Assembly: GCA_030740295.1 (NCBI GenBank)
Contig: JASLXP010000412.1
Coordinates: 1-9,692 of the forward strand
DNA length: 9,692 bases
DNA from: Planctomycetota bacterium
GTDB taxonomy: Bacteria > Planctomycetota > PUPC01 > JACPCR01
Reading direction: 5' to 3'
Below, one piece after another: positions 1 through 7,741 of the stretch. Position 1 is the first letter of the stretch. Every line of letters starts with the position of its first letter. The notes under the pieces were generated by a model. The model searched no databases and was not told where the DNA came from. It saw only the letters and a list, made by a program, of their open reading frames with translations. The position numbers and the translations under genes were made by a program.

Positions 1-2211
1 CGGGAAGCCCGGTTCGCTGATGTAAACGCCCCCGCAGCCGGAGCCGCCGCCGTAGTCCGCGAGCGGGGCAATGTGCTCGCTGCCGAAATTCTTGTACATG
101 CGCGGGTAGCCATGGTCCTCGAGGCCGGTGAAGTGATGGAAGCGCACGTCCCATCCGCCGCCGTCGTTTGTGTTGTCACGGGCGAAGAGATCGAGCAGCG
201 GGCTGATGGGGACTTCCAGGATGTTACGGGTGCCAGTGCTGAAGATCTCAAGCCCGCTGCCGTCCGGACGAAACCGGATGACCCCTCCACCGCGATGCTG
301 AAGGTGTTGGCCGTCAGTGCCAACCGCGTCCACAAAACCGAAATCGCCGCCCGCGATGTAAATCCAGCCGTCGATTCCCATTTGCAGGCCGTTCGTCGTG
401 TGGTCGGCGGGACGCCCCTTGTAGTCGAACGCGATGCCCTTGATGAGCATCTTCGATTCTTCGGAAACGCCGTCCCCGTCCCGATCAAAGTGAACGCTGA
501 TATCGGGCGGATGAAGCAGGTAGAGCCGATCGTGATCCCAGATAAGCCCGCGGGGCGCGTCGATATTCTTGATGAATTCGGTGACCTCGTCCGCGCGCCC
601 GTCGCCGTCTTTATCCCGCAGGCGCAGCACGCGGCCTCGATCCGGATCACGTCCGAGCGATCCATTGCCATCGGACGAAACATATAGATCGCCACTCGGT
701 GAGGCGGCACAGTAAACCGGATAATTTACGGTCGGCGGCGCGGCAAAGACCGTGACATCAAATTCGGGCGGCACCTTCACCTCTTTAAGGATTGCCTGCT
801 CTTTCTCTGAGGTAAGCTTGACCATCTTCGGCGGGAGGTTGCCGGCCTTCGCGTAAGGGTCAGGTGACCTCGCCGCGGGCTTGCCCTTCGCGGAAGGGAG
901 ACTCTTTGCTCCCGCCGGCCAGAGGGATTTGATGGTTGGCGATTTCAGTTTCACCTCACGGATGCTGCACCATCCCTTCGCCGCGCTCTTGCCGGTGATG
1001 CGGACAAACTTTACCGGATCGGATTTCAGCGGTGTCTCGACTCCCGAGTTCTCTCCCTTCTGTGTCACATCAAGCAAAGGTGTCCATTTCTTCCCGTCGC
1101 CCGATCCCTCGATGATGTATTTATATGAGACGTCGAATTCCCAGGTGATTCGGATGGTGTCGATCTTGTGCGGCTTATTGAGCTCGATCTGCAGCCACTG
1201 AGGATAGCTGTCATTCGACGCGCACCAGCGTGTGCCGTCGTTACCATCCACTGCTTTCCAGGGGAAGTGGCCCGGGGCCATCTGCACGCTGCTGGCGGTC
1301 ATTTTGATTTCTGTGGCATCCTTTGGCTTGACCATCTCGATGGTGGCCTGAGGCGTCTGACCTTTCTTTCCTTTGCCTTTCTTCTTCTTGGTCTTGTTGG
1401 GTACGCCTTTGATGAAGGTGACCTTATTCTTGCCCTTAAACGGGGTCTGATATTCGGGCGAGAGTTTCTCACACGACCACAGCAGGCCGCGGGTGACCAG
1501 CTCGAGATAGCGAGAGTCGGCAACGGTCTCCGTATTGTGGCCAAGGGATGTGCTGAAACTGCGGACGCCTTCCTGTTCGTTTGTCCAGACGACTACGGCC
1601 TCCACCTCCTTTTCGACGCCCTTGCGCTTAACGATCTGCTTGCCTTTTGCGAGGGGCCTCGCATCGAAAATCTTCACATTGTTGTAGAGCTCTTCCTTGC
1701 CCGTTGTCCAGCCCTTCAGTCCCTTGGTGGCTGGATGCTCCCCGTCGACGAAATTTATTGTGAGTGGCTCCTTGGGGCCGTGCCCGCTCGACTGAAGCCC
1801 AAGGAATTTGAACCACATGTCGGTGCCAGTACGCCAACTGTGCATCGCGCAATGCAGATGAACGGCTGGCACGGAGCGATGCTCGTTGATGATCCGCTCG
1901 ACTACCTTGACATCTTTAATGCCGGCCGCGCATTCGTCGTGAATGATCACATCGTAGCCTTCGGCCCAGTCGTCCTTTTCGTAGAGCGGAAAGCTGGGCG
2001 TGGTCGATCGGTCGTCGGTCCAATAGACGTCCACCTGCACGTTGGCCCGGGCCTGGATGCCTTCGCTGAGCACCTTGTGCTGTCCGGCATAGTCGTGGCA
2101 ACAGCCGCCCGCGATGAGCAGGGCCTTGAGGGGCTTCGGTGTCGGATTGTCTTCCGCACACACGGACAGGACCGAAACAAGCATCATAAAAGCGATGCAC
2201 GAGTGTTTCAT
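1..2211 (-). CDS. Secreted ThuA + F5/8 type C + PVC-type membrane-bound dehydrogenase fusion (C-terminus beyond left edge)
   Basis: The frame is open from an ATG at 2211 to the window edge: 737 codons with no stop, so the protein is partial. Residues 1-19 form a signal peptide (cleavage likely after V-C-A, before E20-D21). Residues ~29-250 resemble a ThuA-like domain (class I amidotransferase-like fold): LLIAGGCCHDY at 31-41, HDE at 91-93, HLHCAMHSWR at 118-127 and SLGHNTET at 222-229. A lysine-rich linker (273-283) leads to an F5/8 type C (discoidin-like) carbohydrate-binding domain at ~290-423, with AVDGNDGTRW at 320-329. From ~475 the sequence matches the N-terminal beta-propeller of PVC-type dehydrogenases: VPPEFDVTVFA at 480-490, two acidic D-x-D-G-D-G loops at 533-538 and 576-581 that could bind calcium, and LADYGGGSGCGG at 717-728. 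Family members usually continue with HEAT-like repeats and a CxxCH haem site; no CxxCH is visible here. The start has a weak AAGG eight bases upstream. A role in sugar binding or oxidation outside the cytoplasm is inferred. Confidence 0.88.
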   Translation of the reverse strand, partial: MKHSCIAFMMLVSVLSVCAEDNPTPKPLKALLIAGGCCHDYAGQHKVLSEGIQARANVQVDVYWTDDRSTTPSFPLYEKDDWAEGYDVIIHDECAAGIKDVKVVERIINEHRSVPAVHLHCAMHSWRTGTDMWFKFLGLQSSGHGPKEPLTINFVDGEHPATKGLKGWTTGKEELYNNVKIFDARPLAKGKQIVKRKGVEKEVEAVVVWTNEQEGVRSFSTSLGHNTETVADSRYLELVTRGLLWSCEKLSPEYQTPFKGKNKVTFIKGVPNKTKKKKGKGKKGQTPQATIEMVKPKDATEIKMTASSVQMAPGHFPWKAVDGNDGTRWCASNDSYPQWLQIELNKPHKIDTIRITWEFDVSYKYIIEGSGDGKKWTPLLDVTQKGENSGVETPLKSDPVKFVRITGKSAAKGWCSIREVKLKSPTIKSLWPAGAKSLPSAKGKPAARSPDPYAKAGNLPPKMVKLTSEKEQAILKEVKVPPEFDVTVFAAPPTVNYPVYCAASPSGDLYVSSDGNGSLGRDPDRGRVLRLRDKDGDGRADEVTEFIKNIDAPRGLIWDHDRLYLLHPPDISVHFDRDGDGVSEESKMLIKGIAFDYKGRPADHTTNGLQMGIDGWIYIAGGDFGFVDAVGTDGQHLQHRGGGVIRFRPDGSGLEIFSTGTRNILEVPISPLLDLFARDNTNDGGGWDVRFHHFTGLEDHGYPRMYKNFGSEHIAPLADYGGGSGCGGVYISEPGFP

Positions 2212-2454
2212 AGTGATTGCCTTGTGAGAGTTCTTCAGGTCCGTTGTTTAAACCGGGGGACGAATGGCCCAGGAAAAGGTGGGTATGTTAAAGCCCGAAA
2301 ATGAATCCGCCGTGCAGTTGCCTGAGAGCATCGAAAGTGCCCAACCGTGCGAGTGAGGATAGGTCCGGGAGCACCGCGCCGGCAGACGACATGCGTCACG
2401 CCTCGGCAGGCAGTCTGAGTGACTGGCGGGTCAGCATCCACCGAACTTCCATCC
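2212..2454. other. 243-base gap between sulfatase and ThuA/dehydrogenase genes
   Basis: This is the longest gene-free stretch in the window. I see no RNA gene and no GC-rich hairpin followed by a T-run, so no clear intrinsic terminator on either strand. It holds a perfect 8-bp palindrome (GTTTAAAC, 2246-2253) about 35 bases upstream of the downstream start, and a 5-bp inverted repeat at 2411-2425. Its length, against 65 and 131 bases for the other gaps, leaves room for a separate promoter for the ThuA/dehydrogenase gene, but I found no convincing -35/-10 pair. A minus-strand open frame that crosses this gap runs into the sulfatase gene in another frame and looks spurious. Confidence 0.4.
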
Positions 2455-3996
2455 CTAATCGGCCAGCCCCTGCTTGCGGTATTTATCGTGGAGCTTGGAC
2501 AACTCCTGCGCAAGCTCCGGATGATTGCTGACCACGTTCCGGGATTCGCCTGGATCGTCTTTGAGGTTATAGAGTTCTTCACGCGGTTTGGGTGGCTGTT
2601 TGGGTTGGTCCTTGCCCTTCCGCTTTCTGCGAGGCCAGGTCTTTACGTATTTCCATTGGCCTTTGCGGACAGCGACGCCTCTGGCCTGTTCGAGAATGAT
2701 GTCACTGCCTGTGGAATCCGTGCCTGTCAGCGTTGCCAGGAAATCGCGACTGTCGCGGGCAGCGCCTGCGGGTACGTCCTGTTTCACCATGCCGGCGAAA
2801 GATTTGAGGAAATCGACCTGGGAAACGAGGGCCTCTGAAACATCTGCTTTGATTCTGGCCGGCCAGCGAACGATGAGTGGAACGCGGGTGCCACCTTCAT
2901 AGATCTGATATTTGCCGCCGCGATAAAGACCCGAGCCGTCGTGGCCGCGGTCGACCTCTTTCGAGGATGTCCTGACCGTTGTGCCGTCTTTGTAGCCATC
3001 ATCATAAACGGGGCCATTGTCGCTCGAGAAGATGACGATAGTGTTGTCGTCGATGCCGGCGTCCTTTAGCGACTTGAGGATCTCGCCGGTGCACCAGTCG
3101 AGCTGTACCATGGCATCGCCGCGGTAGCTGAGCTTGCTCTTTCCGCGGAAGCGGGGATGTGGCGTTCTCGGCACGTGGATGTCCTGCGAAGAGAAGAAAA
3201 GGAAGAACGGTTTGTCCTTGTTTTCCTTGATGAAGGCGCGAGTCTTTTCGACAAGGACGTCCGCCATCTCCTCGTCTTTCCAGAGCGCTGACTTTCCGCC
3301 TTTCATATATCCAATGCGGCCGACGCCGTTAATCACGCTGTTGTTGTGGCCATGGGAACTGCGGTAGTAGGTCATGGCTTCGGGATTCTTGCGGCCATCA
3401 GGGTAAGACGTGCCCGGCGCATCCTCTGCGACCGGTCTGCCGTAGGAGACGGTGAGGGGGTCGTTGGGGTCGAGATTGATGACGCGATGGTTTTCCAGGT
3501 AGACGCACGGAACGCGGTCGTTGGTCGCCGGCAGCAGGAAGCAGTAATCGAATCCGATTTCAAGGGGGCCGGGTTTGACTTCCTCATTCCAGTTAATCTT
3601 GCCGGAGCCGAGGCCGAGGTGCCATTTGCCGATGACACCAGTTTTGTAGCCGGCTTTCTGGAATACGTCCGCGAGCGTGAACTGATCGGGATTGATCGCC
3701 ATCTTTGCGTTTCCGGAAAGGATGCCGGTGCCCTTCTTCCGAAAGGCCATCTCCCCCGTGAGCATCGAGTAGCGGGATGGAGTACACGTGGCGGCAGCGC
3801 AATGCGCGTCCGTAAAACGGAGCCCCTCCGCAGCCATGCGGTCGATGTTTGGCGTGGGAATAAGTTTGGCCCCATAGACCCCAACATCGCCGTAGCCGAC
3901 ATCGTCACCATAAATGATGACGACATTTGGAGTGTCCTCGGCGGACAAAGCAGCAAAGGCTGTAAGCCAAAGTGTGAAGAAAGAAAAACGTTTCAT
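2455..3996 (-). CDS. Secreted formylglycine-dependent sulfatase (S1 / arylsulfatase family)
   Basis: This 513-residue protein hydrolyses sulfate esters, probably on carbohydrates. Residues 1-19 are a signal peptide (cleavage after L-S-A, before E20-D21). The mature N-terminus holds the metal-binding strand NVVIIYGDDVGYGD with D31 and D32. The catalytic signature is C71-T-P-S-R75 followed by LTG at 79-81, so this is a Cys-type sulfatase whose C71 should be converted to formylglycine by a maturase; none is in this window. Other family landmarks are GKWHLG at 123-128 (K124, H126), H274 in SSQDIH, SSDNGP at 324-329 (D326, N327 as metal ligands) and GGKYQIYEGGTRVP at 360-373. The C-terminal subdomain has the usual LYNLKDDPGE at 475-484. 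Just before it lies an unusual Lys/Arg/Pro-rich stretch (455-472). Length and all core residues are normal, so it should be active. The start follows a strong Shine-Dalgarno. The substrate cannot be read from the sequence. Confidence 0.95.
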   Translation of the reverse strand: MKRFSFFTLWLTAFAALSAEDTPNVVIIYGDDVGYGDVGVYGAKLIPTPNIDRMAAEGLRFTDAHCAAATCTPSRYSMLTGEMAFRKKGTGILSGNAKMAINPDQFTLADVFQKAGYKTGVIGKWHLGLGSGKINWNEEVKPGPLEIGFDYCFLLPATNDRVPCVYLENHRVINLDPNDPLTVSYGRPVAEDAPGTSYPDGRKNPEAMTYYRSSHGHNNSVINGVGRIGYMKGGKSALWKDEEMADVLVEKTRAFIKENKDKPFFLFFSSQDIHVPRTPHPRFRGKSKLSYRGDAMVQLDWCTGEILKSLKDAGIDDNTIVIFSSDNGPVYDDGYKDGTTVRTSSKEVDRGHDGSGLYRGGKYQIYEGGTRVPLIVRWPARIKADVSEALVSQVDFLKSFAGMVKQDVPAGAARDSRDFLATLTGTDSTGSDIILEQARGVAVRKGQWKYVKTWPRRKRKGKDQPKQPPKPREELYNLKDDPGESRNVVSNHPELAQELSKLHDKYRKQGLAD

Positions 3997-4002
3997 GGAT
4001 GG

Positions 4003-4008
4003 CTCCTC
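4003..4008 (-). promoter_or_regulatory. Strong Shine-Dalgarno of the sulfatase gene
   Basis: GAGGAG on the minus strand sits six bases before the ATG at 3996. It fixes the sulfatase start and is the only clear Shine-Dalgarno in the window. It lies in the 65-base gap after the preceding gene, which is consistent with independent re-initiation on a shared transcript. Confidence 0.75.
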
Positions 4009-4061
4009 TGAAGATGTTAGTTTCTGCCGCCTGAAGGGTCCTGCTGAAAGAGGTCCATTTT

Positions 4062-7000
4062 TCAGGGATTTCCTTTCGGCAAGTTCTCAGGTTTTCGATT
4101 CAAGCTCTTTTCACCAGGCATAAACCACCGTTCAGGATGCACGGCGATCACGATGGGCTGCCGGGGATGCGCGTAGCGGGAGTGCAGATTCAACCAGACT
4201 CCCTTCGGGCCTGCCTTAAACTTCAACCACTCTCCGGTTTCGGTAACGGCGAGCAACTCTGAGTGATCGGAACTATAAACTCGTGCAGGCGTTTTGTGCG
4301 GCTGCAATTGGATCTGTTCGGGGGCGTCGCTCTTCGAGCGAATGAAATAGAGTGAGTGCGAATGCTGAGCCCAGTAGTCACAGTAATACACTTCCGGCAG
4401 GCTGGTGAGCGGAGCGAGGAGCTTGGCCTTGGGATCACGCGGTTTGGCGAAAATGACGTATTCGCCCGTCCGGCCGTCCCTGGGCACTTTCAAAGAACGC
4501 CCGGCGTGTGAGCCAACAGGTATCGTTGCCTGCGTGACGAGTTTCCCATCCGGCCCAATCACCTTCACCGGGAACGCCTCTTCTACAGAACCTGAAAAAC
4601 TGATATCGAACTCCTGATCATTGTCTTCCCTGACAATAATTTGCGACCAGTGGCCGAGCTTACGGCGCGTCATGATTGGCAGCGGTTGCGACATACTGAG
4701 TTGTTTGAGAGACACGTTCCCGCCGGCCTCAGCAATCGCGTGCATGACACGAGGAAGATAGAGAACGTAATCAGGTACTGTGCAGAACGCGACCGCACGT
4801 GGCACAAACGCGCGGACATCCCGGGCCCTCTGCCGGCGGTAAGGAACATCCGCCTTCATCCAAGCATCCACATGCGCATTGCTTTCAGGGGATACGATGG
4901 ATGCCATGGCGAATACTTCGTGCGGCGCGTGATTCCAGAAAACGGACTTTGGGTCGTCCGGCTTGCCGGCCGCTCTCCGATAAGCGTCCACTGCTTCCAG
5001 GAGTTGCATTTTTGCCTGCTCGCTGCCGTAGAAATGGAGCACGTTGTGGAGTGGCTGCCCCCACAGACGCATGTGTTGATTGACGAAGAAATCGAAAGTG
5101 GGCGCCATGAGCGCCAAAATCTCGGACCGGTAAGTGAGTTGATACAGGTCGATGAGCTCACCGAGGGTGTTTGCCACGTCACGGGCGCCGGACTTCACAT
5201 AGCGGCTCGAACGATCTGCTCGTGAAAACTGTCTGTTCGCACGGTCGGTCAGAATGGTCTTCTGCCATTCATCGACGACCACCTCGCGTAATCGCAAATC
5301 GCCGGTCAGGTAATGCGCGAGCATGATGCCGTTGTAGCAGGTGAGGTGCCCGAGTACTGCGTGATCACCTCCCCATGTATTGAATCCATTGGTGTGACGT
5401 GTCGAGCCGACCAGTCTTCCAGCACCGAAGTGAAATTCGATGTGCGGGTATTTCGGGTCGTCGTAATGAATCATCTGCACATCAGTCATCTGCCGGATGT
5501 TTGCCATTCCCTGCTTCAGATAAAACGGATCACCCGAACGGGCATACAGCATCCACGGCATGAACAGCTCGTAATGATGGGTGGTGTTGTAGAGTCGGTA
5601 GAGCTGCCATTTGCCGTCGCCAAAGTAAGTATTGTGATGCCACACGCGGTAGATCCACATGCCGTATTCGTCGGTTTTGTCCTGCGTTTCCCAATAGCCC
5701 TTGACCATGTCCTCGATGGTCTCTTCCGCGGCTTTCATGTTTTCAGGATCGTACGGATGCAGAAGGCCGGCAGACTCAGATTTGCAGAGCCACTTTGTAT
5801 CGGGAAGAGCATGCGGCGCTGCTTGAAAACAGCGGGCGACTTGCCTCGCCTTTTCTTCTTCCGCGGTGGCAGAAAAGTGAATCAACAAGTCGCTGGTGAT
5901 GGCCGAGCCGAGTCCGCTCGAATGGACACCGGCGAGTGCCAGACCGGCGCCCTTGTAGACACCGATGCTGGGATTCTTGATCTCATTGGCGACCGCGAAG
6001 TAGTAATCCCACGGCTGCGCCATGTTGAGCTCTTTGCCCTGGTGGGCGAACCAGAGCTTGTGGATCTGGTCAGATTTCAACTCGTCGATTTCAGGATGAA
6101 ACCGACCGTGCGCCGGCCAGATGTGGAAACGAATCTGATCTCGCAGAACTTCGAACTCTTTGGGGAAACGCTGCCAGGTATCGCGGTGGCTGACAGTGAT
6201 GCGTGCATGTGCGGATACGGCAGACACCCATCCCTCGCTGTGGCGGCCGGCCGAAAGCTGCCTGCCCTTTCCTGAGTCGATGGAAAACGCGTGTGGCAGA
6301 TGTTGGATGAGATAGACGCCGTCATCGGAGACTGGTTGTCTGATGCCGGGGCCCCCTTCCACACCGAACACTGCCCGGGACGCGCCATTCAGTGGCAGCG
6401 ACAGCCCAACATCCTTCAAACGCACGGTATGCGAATCAAACGTAAGCACCCATGAGTGCAGCACGCGCACGTATGGCTTGCCGGCGTATGCTTCAATGCG
6501 AGTGATGAACTTGCAGAGCCGATCCGTTGGCAGTGTGTAACTGTGCTTCTTGCCCTCAGTGCCATCCTTGACGTACCAGCCTTCAGCACGCAGCACGACG
6601 CGCAGCGGTCCCTGCTCTTCGATCATCAGCGCTGTCTGAAGATCGTTTGCCGCTCGGTAGACGTCACCCTCGTTGTCGATCAGATAAAGCCCGTGCTGCC
6701 GGTTGCTCTGCAGGATGGGTGCACCATTCAACCGGGCTTCGGCCAGAAGATTGAATCCCTGATTACGGACCAGGAACTGCAGAGGCCCTGTATCAACCCG
6801 AAAACCATCGGCCTCCTTCGCAACCGAAACTTTGTTCCCAGTGCCCGATTCCTGATTCACGGCAGGCGATACCCGCTTTCCATACTCCAGGTAGTACCGC
6901 GTATCTTTACGCTCCGGCCACCACGGAGCCGCCTTCTCCGCCTGAAAATCCACCCCAAGCCAGCGGATACTCGTCTTTGCGTTCAGTCCCCATCTCGAGC

Positions 7001-7610
7001 GAACCACCGTCTGCGACGGCACCGGCGAACCGTCCGCCTTGACCACCCGCACGTCACCCTTGCTCCAAAGCGCACCTTTCTGGAACGGCACGCCGCAATG
7101 AACAGGAAAGCTGCCTTCTTTAAGGGGCACACCTCTCGGCAAATTCAGTGCGATGCGTCCTGATAGTTCAGGTAACTCTTCTTTTTCATACCGAAAAAAA
7201 GTATTTGCATTCGCAACCACCTGATCGCCATCCTTGAGTTCCGCAGCAATATCGAAACGGCCCTCCTGCAGCCCCGCGAGCCCGAACTGCACGTCGACCA
7301 AACCTGCTTTCATCGAGCAAGTGCCGGATGCCACAGTCCGTCCGCCTCGCCGGATACTCCAATGCGCGGTCAGCTGATCGAGCTTCCATGCATCTTTGCC
7401 AATCTGAACGGCGAACACCACTCGGCTCACGCGATCGAGATTCGTGAGCCGTTCACGCTCCACGAAGGCAGTGAACGAAGGTTTCGAATCCGTCTGCTGC
7501 CAATAAATCTCGTTCGCGGATCTGATGAACGTCTCGGCCCCGATTGGACAGAAGATCCAAATGCACAGTCCCGGCATGAAGCGGAAGTCCCTTTGGCCGA
7601 TGAGCCGCAT
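4062..7610 (-). CDS. Large secreted PcRGLX/YetA-like (exo-rhamnogalacturonan-lyase-like) protein
   Basis: With the ATG at 7610 the product is 1182 residues; an in-frame ATG at 7661 would give 1199. I prefer 7610 because it gives a credible signal peptide (positive n-region with three Arg, hydrophobic core, G-A before E at residue 26). No start here has a clear Shine-Dalgarno. In the 1182-residue numbering, ~45-140 looks like an Ig-like beta domain. Residues ~150-245 resemble the N-terminal barrel of PcRGLX/YetA proteins: LPRGVPL, then GVPFQKGAL at 173-181, VPSQ, and SIRWLGVDFQ at 214-223. A large beta-sandwich follows (~255-490). A helical, aromatic-rich region at ~510-900 is consistent with an (alpha/alpha) toroid, including YRLYNTTHHYELFMPW near 671-686 and TNGFNTWGGDHAVLGH near 740-755. 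A beta-rich C-terminus covers ~980-1165. Relatives include uronic-acid-processing lyases, so a backbone-cleaving lyase is plausible, but the catalytic residues are not identifiable by eye. A different (alpha/alpha)-barrel hydrolase or lyase remains possible. Confidence 0.75.
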   Translation of the reverse strand: MRLIGQRDFRFMPGLCIWIFCPIGAETFIRSANEIYWQQTDSKPSFTAFVERERLTNLDRVSRVVFAVQIGKDAWKLDQLTAHWSIRRGGRTVASGTCSMKAGLVDVQFGLAGLQEGRFDIAAELKDGDQVVANANTFFRYEKEELPELSGRIALNLPRGVPLKEGSFPVHCGVPFQKGALWSKGDVRVVKADGSPVPSQTVVRSRWGLNAKTSIRWLGVDFQAEKAAPWWPERKDTRYYLEYGKRVSPAVNQESGTGNKVSVAKEADGFRVDTGPLQFLVRNQGFNLLAEARLNGAPILQSNRQHGLYLIDNEGDVYRAANDLQTALMIEEQGPLRVVLRAEGWYVKDGTEGKKHSYTLPTDRLCKFITRIEAYAGKPYVRVLHSWVLTFDSHTVRLKDVGLSLPLNGASRAVFGVEGGPGIRQPVSDDGVYLIQHLPHAFSIDSGKGRQLSAGRHSEGWVSAVSAHARITVSHRDTWQRFPKEFEVLRDQIRFHIWPAHGRFHPEIDELKSDQIHKLWFAHQGKELNMAQPWDYYFAVANEIKNPSIGVYKGAGLALAGVHSSGLGSAITSDLLIHFSATAEEEKARQVARCFQAAPHALPDTKWLCKSESAGLLHPYDPENMKAAEETIEDMVKGYWETQDKTDEYGMWIYRVWHHNTYFGDGKWQLYRLYNTTHHYELFMPWMLYARSGDPFYLKQGMANIRQMTDVQMIHYDDPKYPHIEFHFGAGRLVGSTRHTNGFNTWGGDHAVLGHLTCYNGIMLAHYLTGDLRLREVVVDEWQKTILTDRANRQFSRADRSSRYVKSGARDVANTLGELIDLYQLTYRSEILALMAPTFDFFVNQHMRLWGQPLHNVLHFYGSEQAKMQLLEAVDAYRRAAGKPDDPKSVFWNHAPHEVFAMASIVSPESNAHVDAWMKADVPYRRQRARDVRAFVPRAVAFCTVPDYVLYLPRVMHAIAEAGGNVSLKQLSMSQPLPIMTRRKLGHWSQIIVREDNDQEFDISFSGSVEEAFPVKVIGPDGKLVTQATIPVGSHAGRSLKVPRDGRTGEYVIFAKPRDPKAKLLAPLTSLPEVYYCDYWAQHSHSLYFIRSKSDAPEQIQLQPHKTPARVYSSDHSELLAVTETGEWLKFKAGPKGVWLNLHSRYAHPRQPIVIAVHPERWFMPGEKSLNRKPENLPKGNP

Positions 7611-7692
7611 AATTGGATTGTTTGAGCCTGGCATGGATGCTGTTCTTATACGCGCACTCATCAGAAGAAAGTCATCACGTCAGATATCGAAC

Positions 7693-7720
7693 GCTGGTGG
7701 AGCACTGGCTTGCCGCCAGC
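7693..7720. repeat. Short intergenic palindromic element, possibly REP-like
   Basis: In the gap between the beta-helix gene and the PcRGLX-like gene, CTGGC (7705-7709) and GCCAG (7715-7719) form a perfect 5-bp stem around a 5-base loop; a G-T pair extends it in the minus-strand transcript. A second GCTGG at 7693-7697 can pair with CCAGC at 7716-7720, giving an alternative fold. No T-run follows in the transcribed direction, so it is not a classic terminator. Small hairpins of this kind between genes are often dispersed REP-type repeats or mRNA-processing sites. Only one copy is in this window, so its nature is a guess. Confidence 0.3.
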
Positions 7721-7741
7721 CCAATGATGTTTGGCTACCCC

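Noticed and set aside
2201..2211. Possible lipoprotein signal (L-S-V-C) in the ThuA/dehydrogenase signal peptide
   Set aside because: The position before Cys is Val, not the Gly/Ala/Ser of a lipobox. The V-C-A site just after it fits ordinary signal peptidase cleavage.
1168..2304. Plus-strand open frame (378 codons) opposite the ThuA/dehydrogenase gene
   Set aside because: It is antisense to a clearly recognised multidomain gene and shows no family motifs; it is a codon-bias shadow.
2411..2425. CAGTC-TGAGT-GACTG hairpin downstream of the sulfatase stop
   Set aside because: Only five base pairs and no T-run on either strand; a chance match is likely.
2235..2582. Minus-strand open frame (115 codons) bridging the sulfatase end and the following gap
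   Set aside because: It overlaps the sulfatase C-terminus in another frame. Its translation is low-complexity and basic, without recognisable motifs.
4044..4065. 6-bp inverted repeat CTGAAA/TTTCAG around the stop of the PcRGLX-like gene
   Set aside because: The stem is AT-rich with a 10-base loop and no T-run, too weak for an intrinsic terminator. The close downstream sulfatase start argues for read-through.
5313..6275. Plus-strand open frame (320 codons) inside the PcRGLX-like gene
   Set aside because: It is antisense to the large gene, with no signal peptide, domain or ribosome site; a shadow.
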